Below, one piece after another: positions 39,284-47,050 of a DNA stretch of 64,000 nt. Location of the stretch: positions 1-64,000 of the forward strand of contig NZ_CP104302.1 of the NCBI RefSeq assembly GCF_025215495.1. The letters are read 5' to 3'. The notes under the pieces are model-generated. The model was not told the DNA's origin. It did no database searches and was given only the letters and a program-made list of their open reading frames with translations. Position 1 is the first letter of the stretch. The number at the start of each line of letters is the position of its first letter. The translations under genes were made by a program, and so were the position numbers. The stretch is from Mycolicibacterium brumae. Lineage in GTDB: Bacteria; Actinomycetota; Actinomycetes; Mycobacteriales; Mycobacteriaceae.

Positions 39284-40110
39284 GGAGCGTCGCCGGTCGC
39301 GATCGGACGGTCCGGGTCTGCTGACCACTGCGACCAGGATCCCGGGAACAGTTTCGCGTCGAAACCGCCGACGGCCATCGCCAGAATCTGATGGCAGGCC
39401 GTCACCCCCGACCCGCAGTAGACCGCCGTCGGCCCGTGGGCCAGCAGCTCGAAGCGGTGGCCGAGGTCCGTTGCTGAGCGGAAGCTCCCGTCGAGGCTGA
39501 GGTTGTAGCTGGTCGGGGCGCTGACCGCGCCAGGGATGTGACCCGCCCGCGGGTCCATCGGCTCGTCGTCCCCGCGGTACCGCGGGGTGGCGCGGGCGTC
39601 CAGCAGAGTCGCGTCGGGGTCCTGGGCCAGGGCGGCGGCGCCGTCGGCGTCGACGAACATGTCCGGATCGAGTTCGGACAGGGTGATGTCGCCGGGCGCC
39701 GGTGATTCGTCGCCGGTCGCCACCGGCAGCTTGGCGCGCGTCCAGGCCGCGTATCCGCCGTCGAGGACGCGGATGTCGGCGACGCCGGCGGCGCGCAGCA
39801 GCCACCAGCACCGAGCTGCGGCCTGCGAGTGCCAGTCGTCGTAGACGACGACGGAGTCACCGTCGTTCAGGCCCCAGCGCCGGGCCGCGTCCTGGAGCGT
39901 TTCGACGCTCGGCAGCGGGTGGCGTCCCTCCCCGGAGCGGGAGTGATCGGACAGCTCCGCGTCCAGGTCCACGTACACCGCGCCGGGAATGTGGCCCGCC
40001 CGGTAAGCCTCGCGGCCGTCGGGTTCGGTGAGCTTCCAGCGCACATCGAGCACGCGGGGCGACGGATCGGGCAGTTCATTCAGCTCTGTGGGGGTGATCA
40101 GCCAACTCAC
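39280..40110 (-). CDS. Thiosulfate/3-mercaptopyruvate sulfurtransferase (tandem rhodanese)
   Basis: The 276-aa enzyme has two rhodanese domains. The first (about 10-125) contains VLDVRWKL and GHIPGAVYVDLD but no active Cys loop. The second contains LLDARATPRYRG, GHIPGAVSAPTSYN and the catalytic loop YCGSGVTACH, with Cys transferring sulfur to cyanide or other thiophiles. The GTG at 40110 gives the standard N-terminus SWLITPTEL. It lies 10 bp after the upstream small gene, so the two are probably co-transcribed. It resembles the SseA/SseB group; I cannot decide which. Confidence 0.87.
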   Translation of the reverse strand: MSWLITPTELNELPDPSPRVLDVRWKLTEPDGREAYRAGHIPGAVYVDLDAELSDHSRSGEGRHPLPSVETLQDAARRWGLNDGDSVVVYDDWHSQAAARCWWLLRAAGVADIRVLDGGYAAWTRAKLPVATGDESPAPGDITLSELDPDMFVDADGAAALAQDPDATLLDARATPRYRGDDEPMDPRAGHIPGAVSAPTSYNLSLDGSFRSATDLGHRFELLAHGPTAVYCGSGVTACHQILAMAVGGFDAKLFPGSWSQWSADPDRPIATGDAP

Positions 40111-40120
40111 GGCCGCGATT

Positions 40121-40420
40121 TTAGCCCGGCGATCCATCGGCCGTCAGGACGTCGGCGGGCGGCTCAGGGCAGCAGTGTCGAGCGCCAAACGCCGTCCGCG
40201 TCTTGGCGAGTCGCCAGGAACGTGCCGTCACGAGCGTCCCGCTGGCGGTGCGGTAGTCGGGGACGTCCAGCCGGATGGCGTCTGCGTCGGAGTGCCATTC
40301 GGCGATGACGTTGACGCCGTCGCCGAACTCCACGGTGCAGGCCGGCCCCGGCTTCTCGTCGTCATCGATGAGGAGGCGACCGCTCCGGAAAGCGTGACTG
40401 TGGGGGAACACAAAGCGCAT
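40121..40420 (-). CDS. Conserved-looking small protein, unknown function
   Basis: The 99-aa product (MRFVFPHSHAFRSGRLLIDD...) has a beta-rich first two thirds with FGDGVNVIAEWHSDADAIRL and DVPDYRTASGTLVTARSWRLA, and a short less-ordered tail with two adjacent Cys. No signal peptide or membrane segment is present. It immediately precedes the rhodanese gene on the same strand (10-bp gap), so a related role is possible but unproven. Confidence 0.6.
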   Translation of the reverse strand: MRFVFPHSHAFRSGRLLIDDDEKPGPACTVEFGDGVNVIAEWHSDADAIRLDVPDYRTASGTLVTARSWRLAKTRTAFGARHCCPEPPADVLTADGSPG

Positions 40421-40484
40421 CCGGCCACCATTCCAGGTTCAGCCCGAGAGCGGGCGCACTGGCGAACTAAGGCCCGAATGCAGC

Positions 40485-40886
40485 TCAGGCCGCAGCGCGG
40501 TGGGTCGGGACGTGCAGAACTGCGACGGAGTCGACGGCGGTCAGCCGGCGGCGCAACAGCGGCGCGTTTTCCGGCAGCTCCCGTGGCGTGATCTCGCCGG
40601 CCGCGATCTGCGCCAGCAATTGGTGTGCGCGGGCCAGTTCGTGACGCTTCCGGTACTGATTGCCGGGGAGTTTCACCCCCGCCCAGACGCCGAACGCTTC
40701 GCCCTGCTCGACGGCGTACCCGGCGCAGCGGCGCTGCTGAGCCAACGGGCAGCGACGCACGCACGCAGTCCGGGCTTCCAGGGAGGCCAACTCGTAGGCG
40801 CGGGCCTTGGCCTGGCCGTCGGTGTCGTCGTCATCGGGGTAGCCGAACCACAGATCCGGGTCGGCTGCGCACGGTTGGTGGTCCAT
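40485..40886 (-). CDS. whiB5: WhiB-family iron-sulfur regulator, WhiB5-like
   Basis: WhiB proteins bind a [4Fe-4S] cluster through four Cys and regulate transcription with the housekeeping sigma factor. The 133-aa product has Cys6, Cys42, Cys46 and Cys54, a C-x35-C-x3-C-x7-C spacing that departs from the usual C-x2-C-x5-C. The GVWAG turn follows at 66-70 and a basic region after it. In M. tuberculosis, WhiB5 (Rv0022c) sits next to Rv0023 just as here, divergent from an XRE regulator; that synteny supports the name. The ATG at 40886 is preceded by GGGAGCGAGAG. Reported WhiB5 effects on ESX genes make its position beside an ESX cluster notable. Confidence 0.85.
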   Translation of the reverse strand: MDHQPCAADPDLWFGYPDDDDTDGQAKARAYELASLEARTACVRRCPLAQQRRCAGYAVEQGEAFGVWAGVKLPGNQYRKRHELARAHQLLAQIAAGEITPRELPENAPLLRRRLTAVDSVAVLHVPTHRAAA

Positions 40887-40956
40887 CTCTCGCTCCCGTC
40901 GGTAGTAAAACGATGATGGAATCGTATAACTCCGACATCGGGAAAGCAACGTATCT

Positions 40957-40974
40957 GTACACAGAACTGTATAC
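40957..40974. promoter_or_regulatory. Palindrome GTACACAG-AA-CTGTATAC between whiB5 and the XRE gene
   Basis: Eight-base arms with one mismatch surround a 2-bp centre, 70 bp from the whiB5 start and 54 bp from the XRE start. It is a good operator candidate for the XRE regulator or WhiB5. Confidence 0.5.
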
Positions 40975-40998
40975 GAAGTGACCCCCGGACCGGCTGTG

Positions 40999-41032
40999 TA
41001 GCATTCCCGCCATGGTCGGAGAACCCGCGTGA
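40999..41032 (+). promoter_or_regulatory. Leaderless -10 and six-codon leader ORF (MVGEPA) coupled to the XRE start
   Basis: TAGCAT (40999-41004) is followed after 7 nt by ATG (41012), the spacing expected for a transcript beginning at the A of ATG. The frame ATG GTC GGA GAA CCC GCG TGA ends at 41030-41032, overlapping the GTG start of the XRE gene (41029-41031). Confidence 0.5.
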
Positions 41033-41766
41033 GCCGCGAAGCTGCGGGAGCGGCGATCCGGGCGCTACGGGAAGCGCGGCAGTGGTCGCTCGCGGAGTTC
41101 TCCGCAGCGACCGGGGTCAGTGTGATGGGGCTGAGCTACCTGGAGCGCGGCGCCAGGAAACCGCACAAAAGCACAGTTCACAAGGTTGAGATAGGTCTCG
41201 GTCTACCGCCGGGGACCTACGGGCGGATGACACAGGCCGAAGATCCCGAAACGGTGCTGGCTGAGCTGAAGCCCGCCGCCGCACGCGCGCCGACGGTCGC
41301 GCGGGTGGACCGCAACATCGACGTGCACGTGCTGGAGGGCTATGCCAGAGCCCAGTTGGACGCGCTTCGGACCGTCATCACGCGGCTTCCGGTGAACACA
41401 TCAAACGAATACGAGACGTATATTCGTTCTGTGCTGACTCAATGCGCGACCGCCGAGCTGCTGGCGGCCGACTCCTGGCGGGTGGCGCGCAATGCCGGGG
41501 CCGACCCGCGCGGACCGCTGCTGGACTCCCTGCGGGAGCTGGAGCAGATCCGCACCGACCTCCTGGCCCGATTGCCGGCGAGCCTGGCCGCCCGGTTCGA
41601 GCGCGCCTGCCGGCGATCCGGGCTTCCGGAACGGGTGATCGCCACGATGCTCGGTGTCGAGACCGACCAGGTGTGGGACATCCGGACGTCAGGCGTGACG
41701 CCCGCCGGCGCAGCCGATCGGGTCCATCAGTTCATCGACCTGCACGCCCGCCCGGACGACGACTGA
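41029..41766 (+). CDS. XRE-type helix-turn-helix regulator, Rv0023 homologue
   Basis: The 245-aa protein has an N-terminal XRE HTH (IRALREARQWSLAEFSAATG VSVMGLSYLERG split over residues 10-42). A middle region follows that is helical and contains a second possible HTH near the C-terminus (SGLPERVIATMLGVETDQVW). It has the same position as Rv0023, downstream of whiB5 and ahead of the NlpC/P60 gene. The GTG start overlaps the stop of a six-codon leader frame. It is 12 bp from the next gene, so it may control and be co-transcribed with the secretion cluster. Confidence 0.82.
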   Translation: MSREAAGAAIRALREARQWSLAEFSAATGVSVMGLSYLERGARKPHKSTVHKVEIGLGLPPGTYGRMTQAEDPETVLAELKPAAARAPTVARVDRNIDVHVLEGYARAQLDALRTVITRLPVNTSNEYETYIRSVLTQCATAELLAADSWRVARNAGADPRGPLLDSLRELEQIRTDLLARLPASLAARFERACRRSGLPERVIATMLGVETDQVWDIRTSGVTPAGAADRVHQFIDLHARPDDD

Positions 41767-41778
41767 GCGGAGGGCGGC

Positions 41779-42591
41779 GTGAACGAGCTGGAGATCCTGG
41801 AACGGGCGCACCGATTGTTCGGCGACGTCGTGACGCCTCCGCAGCTCGGCGCGGACCCGCTGTCCACCCGGCTCGACGAACCGCGCAGCGGACAGCCACC
41901 GGCCGGCTACCTGCGTCAAACGCAGCTACAGGGCGCGGAGCTGCGACAGGCCGCTCACACCGACGCTCAGGTGCGGGTCATCCTCGCCGCGGCGCACCAG
42001 GATCACTCCGAGGCGCGGGAGGCGACCGGAAGAATCGTCGCCGCAGCCCGCAATGACCAAGTCACGCAATATGACTCACCCATCGCCCAACGTGAGGCGC
42101 TGCGCCGGAGAATCGCCCGGTTGCGCGCCCAACGCCGCTACGTGCTGCTCGCGCGGGCTCGCGCCCGCCGCCGGGCGCGGCTGCTGCGCGCACTGCGGTA
42201 TCGGTCCCGTCGGCGCGGTCGGCGAATCGTCGAACCCGGTAGCGCTCCAGGAGGCGTGGGGGCCACCGCAGCAGTCCGGGCGGCGATGAGCCGGCTCGGC
42301 CGCCCCTACGTGTGGGGAGCCACCGGGCCGGACTCCTTCGACTGCTCCGGCCTGATGCAATGGGCTTATCGCCAGGCCGGGGTGGAATTGCCGCGCACCA
42401 CCTACGACCAGATCAACGCCGGGATCCCGGTGTCGCGGGCCGATATCCGTCCCGGAGATCTGGTCTTCCCGCACACCGGGCACGTGCAGATGGCCGTCGG
42501 CAACGGGATGGTGATCGAGTCGCCGACACCGGGCCAGTCGGTGAAGCTGTCGCCGCTCGGCCCGGCGATCGCAATCCGTCGAGTCGGGTAG
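41779..42591 (+). CDS. NlpC/P60-family peptidoglycan hydrolase-like protein, Rv0024 homologue
   Basis: The 270-aa protein has an N-terminal helical region without a signal peptide, a basic Arg-rich segment (about 105-150), and a C-terminal NlpC/P60 domain (about 163-270). Catalytic Cys189 is in FDCSGLMQWAY and His235 in HTGHVQMAVGNGMV. Such enzymes cleave D-Glu-DAP peptide bonds. Lack of a signal peptide and the ESX context suggest export by type VII secretion, as proposed for related proteins such as Rv3896c; this is inference. The Arg-rich segment is unusual. Confidence 0.85.
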   Translation: MNELEILERAHRLFGDVVTPPQLGADPLSTRLDEPRSGQPPAGYLRQTQLQGAELRQAAHTDAQVRVILAAAHQDHSEAREATGRIVAAARNDQVTQYDSPIAQREALRRRIARLRAQRRYVLLARARARRRARLLRALRYRSRRRGRRIVEPGSAPGGVGATAAVRAAMSRLGRPYVWGATGPDSFDCSGLMQWAYRQAGVELPRTTYDQINAGIPVSRADIRPGDLVFPHTGHVQMAVGNGMVIESPTPGQSVKLSPLGPAIAIRRVG

Positions 42592-42609
42592 CGCGGACGC
42601 ACAACAGCA

Positions 42610-42639
42610 TTGTCACCCGTCGCCGGCCCGGAGTAGCGT
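42610..42639 (+). promoter_or_regulatory. Promoter predicting a leaderless mRNA for the DUF4226-type gene
   Basis: TTGTCA (42610-42615), an 18-bp spacer and TAGCGT (42634-42639) precede the ATG at 42646 by 6 nt. Confidence 0.6.
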
Positions 42640-42645
42640 GACGCC

Positions 42646-43014
42646 ATGGCGGGCCAGCGGGGGCGGACAGCCCTGAACCGGGCTGAGGAAGCGCTGCGCC
42701 GCGACTACGAGTCCGCACTGGCGGCCGATCACGACCTGAGCTCCACGCTGTCGGATGCGAGCCGGATCGCCGCCGACGCGCGACGCCGGCTCAACGAACT
42801 CGGCGCGCAAATTCGATCCCTTGCCACGCCGCAAACCGCCCGCACGGCAGAAACGCCCGCCGGAGCGGCCGATCTACGCAGACAGCTGGCCGCCACGCTG
42901 CGTGAGATGGAAGCCGTCGTCGCGGACACCGCGGCACAAAGCCGCGCGAAAGCGACTGAGCTGCAATCCCTTTCCGATAGATACCGGGTGCTGGCGGAAC
43001 GATCCACAGGGTGA
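42646..43014 (+). CDS. DUF4226-type helical protein, Rv0025 homologue
   Basis: The 122-aa product is almost entirely alpha-helical, with NRAEEALRRDYESALAADHD, a second helix around DARRRLNELGAQIRSL, and a third around AATLREMEAVVADTA. Paired-helix proteins of this kind (DUF4226) accompany ESX genes in mycobacteria; Rv0025 occupies the same place. Function is unknown, but helical-hairpin proteins are typical ESX-exported partners. The upstream promoter lies in the 54-bp gap after the NlpC gene. Confidence 0.72.
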   Translation: MAGQRGRTALNRAEEALRRDYESALAADHDLSSTLSDASRIAADARRRLNELGAQIRSLATPQTARTAETPAGAADLRRQLAATLREMEAVVADTAAQSRAKATELQSLSDRYRVLAERSTG

Positions 43015-43026
43015 TCCGGAACTGAA

Positions 43027-43055
43027 TTGGCGCCTCCGACGCTCGGGCGTAGCGT
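43027..43055 (+). promoter_or_regulatory. Promoter predicting a leaderless mRNA for the Rv0026-like gene
   Basis: TTGGCG (43027-43032), a 17-bp spacer and TAGCGT (43050-43055) precede the ATG at 43063 by 7 nt. Confidence 0.65.
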
Positions 43056-43062
43056 CCGGTCC

Positions 43063-44373
43063 ATGACCAGTCCGCACCCGCCGGAGGACCGGCCGTCGAC
43101 GCAGGGCGACGGCGCGGAGGCGATACGGCGCGCGGAAGACGCACTGGTGAAGCAGCATTCGGCTGTCGCGATGACGGACCTGCACGTGGTGTCCGCGGTG
43201 ATGTCTGCGCACTCCACCACCGCCGAAGGTCGGCGCGCGTTGGCCGAACTGCAACGTCAGATCGAAACCTCGGTCGCCGAGCGCACCGATCTGGACACCC
43301 CGGCCGGCGCGCGTGATTTCCAGCGCTACCTGATCGGGAGACTCCGCCAGATCGGCTCGGTGGTCGAGGCCGCGGGATTGGACGCCACCTCAAAGGCGGC
43401 GATGGCCAGCGCATGGACAGCGTTGTACGAATCGGCCACCCGGAACTCGGAAGACCCGGCGCCGGCGGACACCGAGCCAGTAGGCGCCGAGCAGCCGGGG
43501 GAGCAGAAACCCGAGCAGACGTCGGGAACCGAGCGCCCCGGAGGAGCGCAACCCGTGCCCGCCGAACAGTCGCAACCTTCGGCCGCGTCGCAGACCGACC
43601 AACCCACCGGTGTTTCCTCGTCGCCCGTCGCCCCTGCCGACCAGTCCGCAAGTTCCGACTGGCCGCTGGAAGCCGGCGGCTATGAAACGTGGGAACCGGA
43701 CGGAACCAGCCAAGCCACCCCGGCCACCACGACCCCCGCGAGCAGCGTCCCCGCCGGCAGCCCGGCGTCCAGCGTCCCGTTCTCCCTGCCGACCTTGACG
43801 TCCTCACCCGCGTCGGCCGATCCGAGCGCGGCGTCGCCGAGGCTGACCGATTTCGGGCAGGACCCCTACGCGGACCTGCTCGCCGAGCTTGAGGCCCCGG
43901 ACGACTTCGACGACCTCGACGGACTCGACGATCTCGATGAGGGTGAAGAGAACCCCGCCGACAGTGCCGACGAGGAACCGGCGGGCGATGCGGACGAGCC
44001 GACTCGCACCGTCACGCTGCCCGACGGCGACACCGTCACCGCGCCCACCCCGCAGATCGCCGCCGCGCTGACCGCGGCGCTGTCCGGCACGCCTGTCGAG
44101 GACGCGTTCCGCCAGCAGGGTCTGACCGCGGCACAACCCGGCGTCGCGCCGCAGCATCCGCTGGACCCCGGCAAGCTGAGCACCGGGGACATCGGGGTGT
44201 TCACCGACCGACTCGCCGTCGCGCTGGACGACGAGCGCGCCTGGCACGACGGGCAGATCCAGCCCATCGCCACCGTCTCTGGGCCGAGCTTCCTGGGCTG
44301 GCAACACGTGCGCGCGGACCAGCCCGCCGCCGAAGCGCCACAAACCCCCGCGCCGACCCGGCCCGCGGCCTAA
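43063..44373 (+). CDS. Large DUF4226-type protein with disordered middle, Rv0026 homologue
   Basis: The 436-aa protein has a helical N-terminal domain (about 1-130) similar in style to the preceding gene. A long Pro/Glu/Gln/Ser/Thr-rich disordered region (about 130-260) and an acidic stretch (FDDLDGLDDLDEGEE) follow. The compact C-terminal domain contains DGDTVTAPTPQIAAALTAAL and DIGVFTDRLAVALDDERAW. Rv0026 and the ESX-2-linked Rv3899c have the same layout as I recall. No signal peptide is present, so export would have to be through ESX. Its own promoter predicts a leaderless mRNA starting at the ATG. Confidence 0.72.
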   Translation: MTSPHPPEDRPSTQGDGAEAIRRAEDALVKQHSAVAMTDLHVVSAVMSAHSTTAEGRRALAELQRQIETSVAERTDLDTPAGARDFQRYLIGRLRQIGSVVEAAGLDATSKAAMASAWTALYESATRNSEDPAPADTEPVGAEQPGEQKPEQTSGTERPGGAQPVPAEQSQPSAASQTDQPTGVSSSPVAPADQSASSDWPLEAGGYETWEPDGTSQATPATTTPASSVPAGSPASSVPFSLPTLTSSPASADPSAASPRLTDFGQDPYADLLAELEAPDDFDDLDGLDDLDEGEENPADSADEEPAGDADEPTRTVTLPDGDTVTAPTPQIAAALTAALSGTPVEDAFRQQGLTAAQPGVAPQHPLDPGKLSTGDIGVFTDRLAVALDDERAWHDGQIQPIATVSGPSFLGWQHVRADQPAAEAPQTPAPTRPAA

Positions 44374-44401
44374 TCTCGGAACTGCCGAAAGGACAACTGC
44401 G

Positions 44402-44716
44402 ATGGCCGATCACATCGACATCGACACGGATGAACTGCGCCGCATCGCCGACCTGCACAACGAGGCCGCCGGCTACCTGAGCGCGGTGCCGGCCACCCAC
44501 CCCGCGATCCAGCGCAGCGTCGACTCGCTGGGCCCCATCTTCAGCGAATTCCGGTCCGCCGCGCGGACCCTGCTGGAGGAACGCCGACGGTGCTACCAGG
44601 CGCAGGCCGACGCGCACCAGCGGCTGTCCCAGAACCTCGGCGCCTCGGCGACGCTGTGGCAGCAGCAGGACGCCGCCGGCGCCGAAACCCTCCGAGCCGT
44701 CGTCGACGAGCCGTGA
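44402..44716 (+). CDS. EspC-like ESX secretion-associated protein (DUF2580), Rv0027 homologue
   Basis: The 104-aa helical protein fits the EspC/DUF2580 group of ESX-associated proteins: a first helix around IDTDELRRIADLHNEAAGYL, a turn, and a second long helix around FSEFRSAARTLLEERRR. A canonical Y-x3-D/E secretion tag is not clear (YQAQAD has Y-x4-D). The ATG at 44402 follows GAAAGGAC. Its stop overlaps the next start (TGATG), so translation is coupled. The family assignment is from pattern and synteny, not a search. Confidence 0.68.
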   Translation: MADHIDIDTDELRRIADLHNEAAGYLSAVPATHPAIQRSVDSLGPIFSEFRSAARTLLEERRRCYQAQADAHQRLSQNLGASATLWQQQDAAGAETLRAVVDEP

Positions 44717-45015
44717 TGTCCGAGGCCGACCCCGCCTTCGACGCCACCCACCCCAGCGGACAGCTGATGTTCCGCAGCTGCCGCGGCGGCTACCTGGACT
44801 CGGTGGTGCTGACCGAGCCGGCACTGGGCGCCGACGCCGCCACCCTGGCGGAAGCGATCGTCCGCACCGCCGATGTGTCGTATCTGCGCGCGGCGCTCGC
44901 GGTGCGGGAGGAGATCATCGCCGCGGGCCACAGTCCGTCGGCGGAACTGGCCGGCCCGGCGGACCTCCGGGCAGCCGTCGCGCGGCTGGCCGAACACCGA
45001 CTGCATCCGGCCTGA
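44716..45015 (+). CDS. Small ESX-linked protein, Rv0028 homologue (DUF2694-like)
   Basis: The 99-aa product (MSEADPAFDATHPSGQLMFR...) contains a beta-rich part (CRGGYLDSVVLTEPAL) and a helical part (ATLAEAIVRTADVSYLRAALAVREEII), and lacks a signal peptide. The ATG at 44716 overlaps the preceding stop. Upstream extension to 44590 runs antisense-like through the EspC-like gene and is not credible. YbaB-fold proteins often look like this, but the family cannot be fixed. Position matches Rv0028. Confidence 0.68.
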   Translation: MSEADPAFDATHPSGQLMFRSCRGGYLDSVVLTEPALGADAATLAEAIVRTADVSYLRAALAVREEIIAAGHSPSAELAGPADLRAAVARLAEHRLHPA

Positions 45016-45021
45016 GGAGGA

Positions 45022-45165
45022 TCAGCGGGCCCAGGTCTGCACGGCGTCCGGATCCGGGACGATATCGGTCGGCGGCGCCACCTGCTGAGCGCCGAACAAC
45101 GCTTGGGCCCGGGCCAGTAGCGCCCGCACCTCATCGAGCTGCTGCTGCAGGGTCGCGTCCGACAT
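45022..45165 (-). CDS. Small 47-aa helical protein encoded opposite to the ESX cluster
   Basis: A 47-codon frame (ATG at 45165, TGA at 45022) encodes DATLQQQLDEVRALLARAQA, predicted helix, and then a Pro-rich tail ending in DAVQTWAR. It occupies almost all of an otherwise empty 250-bp gap between two plus-strand genes. Its coding bias looks mycobacterial: third positions are mostly G or C. The helix resembles short ESX chaperone or Esp helices, but no match is claimed. No strong Shine-Dalgarno sequence is seen. Confidence 0.45.
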   Translation of the reverse strand: MSDATLQQQLDEVRALLARAQALFGAQQVAPPTDIVPDPDAVQTWAR

Positions 45166-45269
45166 ATCAGCACGCTAATCCGCCGGCCCGGCCGGCACAA
45201 TTCAGTCCGAATCACCCCTGGGACAAACGCCTTGCGCGTCGTACCCTGTAATGCGGGGGTGGCAGCGAT

Positions 45270-45593
45270 GTGACGCTCACCGGGGGTTCTAGCGAGGGCG
45301 ACCGCGACGACGGCGCACTGGTGGAAGCTGTGCTCCGCGACCTCCGCGAAGCGGCGGACCGCTGGGAGGCGCTGGTCGCCGAGGCCGAGAACATCACCTA
45401 CTGCGTCGACTTCGGGGATGTCCGCGCCGTTGTCAACGCCGACGGACGACTACTCGACCTGACGCTCGGACCCCACGTCGTCACCGCCTACCGCCACGAC
45501 GAACTCAGCGCGCGGATCAACTCCGCATTCCGGATCCTCCGCGAAGAAGCCCGCGCCGACAATCGGGCCCGCTACGGAACCGAACCGACGTGA
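45270..45593 (+). CDS. YbaB/EbfC-fold protein, ESX-linked
   Basis: The 107-aa protein has an initial helix (ALVEAVLRDLREAADRWEAL), a short beta unit (YCVDFGDVRAVVNADGRLLDLTL) and a C-terminal helix (DELSARINSAFRILREEARA). This helix-strand-helix order is the YbaB/EbfC fold, which occurs in ESX loci (EspL-type and Rv3880c-like proteins). The GTG at 45270 is immediately preceded by AT, giving an AUGUGA start-stop 2 nt upstream. It lies 13 bp before eccB and is probably in the same transcript. Confidence 0.75.
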   Translation: MTLTGGSSEGDRDDGALVEAVLRDLREAADRWEALVAEAENITYCVDFGDVRAVVNADGRLLDLTLGPHVVTAYRHDELSARINSAFRILREEARADNRARYGTEPT

Positions 45594-45606
45594 CCGGTCC
45601 GCCGAC

Positions 45607-47049
45607 ATGCCGCTGAACCTGTCCAACCGGGACCAGAACTCCGGGCACCTGTTCTACAACAGGCGGCTGCGGGCGGCGCTCACCCGGTTCTCGGTTCGGA
45701 TGCGCCACGACGACCGCAAGCAGCAGGCCGCGTTGGCCCTCGGCATGGTGTTCGTGCTGATCGGTGTCGGCTGGATGGCGTTGCTGCACATCATGAAACC
45801 GGCCGGACTGGTGGGCGACTCCGACATCGTCGGGGATCGGCGCACCGGCGCCGTGTACGCTCGCATCGACGGCCGGCTGCACCCCGCGTTGAACCTCACC
45901 TCGGCCCGACTGGTGACCGGAAACGCGGCCGCCCCGACCTGGGTCAGCAGCGCCGAGATCGCCAAGAGCCCGACCGGTCCGATGATCGGGATCCCCGGCG
46001 CCCCAGACGATTTCGCGGTGACCGGTGCGGCATCGGTGTGGACGCTGTGCGACACCGCGCCCACCGTCGGGGGCCGGACCGAGCCGCTGGTCACCGCCAT
46101 CGCCGGGCCGCTCGACCGCGGGCGCGCCGCGGAACTGCCCGAACAGCAGGCGGTGCTGGCGTCCCACGACGGCGACACCCTGCTGGTCTGGAACGGCCAC
46201 CGCGCCCGCATCGACTACCGCGACCGCGCGTTGACCTTCAATCTCGGCCTGGACCCCGGACACACCCGGCCGGTCCCGATCTCCACCGCGCTGTTCGACG
46301 CGCTGCCGGCCAGCGAGCCCATCGTGGTTCCGCGGATCCCGGGCGCCGGGCAGGACTCCCGGTGGCTGCCCGGCACCCCGGTCGGGACGGTGCTCGCCAC
46401 CCGCGCCGCGACCGGCACGTCCAATGGGTTCTACGTGTTGCTGCCCGACGGGATCCAGCAGATCAGCGAGTTCGTCGCGGACCTACTGCGCACCGCCGTC
46501 GGGCAGCAGACCGCGGCGCCGCCGCTGATCGCCCCGGACCGGCTGGTCGGGGTCCCCGACGTCGACCTGCTGGCCGTCGACCACTACCCGAATCGCCGGT
46601 TGGAATTCGTGGACACCGGCGCCCGCCCGGTGACCTGCCTGAGCTGGGAGAAACTCGGCACGGACCGGCAGGCGATCAGCACCGTGCTGTCCGGACGGGG
46701 TCTGCCCACCCCGGTCAGCGCCGACGCGCGGCTGGTGCGGCTGGTCCGCGACGACCGCAGCCCCGACGCGGTGGAGGCCGATCAGGTGCTGGTGCTGCCG
46801 GGCGCGGCGAACCTGGTGGCCAGCACCAGCGCCCTCCCGGTGTCCGGCACCCGGGAGAGCCTGTATTGGATCTCGCCGCAGGGCGTGCGATACGGCATCG
46901 AATGGGATGAGCGGACCCTGACCGCGCTCGGCGTCGACGCGGCTGCCGCGGTGCAGGCGCCCTGGCCGCTGGTGCGGGTCTTCGCCCCCGGGCCGGCCAT
47001 CAGCAGGACCGCGGCGCTGGTCGCCCGTGACAGCGTCGGCGGGAGCTGA
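45607..47049 (+). CDS. eccB: Type VII secretion membrane protein EccB
   Basis: EccB is a core component of ESX secretion channels, with a short cytoplasmic end, one membrane helix and a large periplasmic repeat domain. The 480-aa product shows SGHLFYNRRLRAALTRFSVR before the membrane segment (about 42-62) and then the EccB outer domain with DGRLHPALNLTSARLV, ALFDALPASEPIVVPRIPGAG and FYVLLPDGIQQIS. Conserved Cys in VWTLC and VTCLSW probably form the known disulfide. It ends 1 bp before eccC. Subtype resembles ESX-2 by gene order (NlpC-type gene, eccB, eccC), but I have not tested this. Confidence 0.92.
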   Translation: MPLNLSNRDQNSGHLFYNRRLRAALTRFSVRMRHDDRKQQAALALGMVFVLIGVGWMALLHIMKPAGLVGDSDIVGDRRTGAVYARIDGRLHPALNLTSARLVTGNAAAPTWVSSAEIAKSPTGPMIGIPGAPDDFAVTGAASVWTLCDTAPTVGGRTEPLVTAIAGPLDRGRAAELPEQQAVLASHDGDTLLVWNGHRARIDYRDRALTFNLGLDPGHTRPVPISTALFDALPASEPIVVPRIPGAGQDSRWLPGTPVGTVLATRAATGTSNGFYVLLPDGIQQISEFVADLLRTAVGQQTAAPPLIAPDRLVGVPDVDLLAVDHYPNRRLEFVDTGARPVTCLSWEKLGTDRQAISTVLSGRGLPTPVSADARLVRLVRDDRSPDAVEADQVLVLPGAANLVASTSALPVSGTRESLYWISPQGVRYGIEWDERTLTALGVDAAAAVQAPWPLVRVFAPGPAISRTAALVARDSVGGS

Positions 47050-47050
47050 G

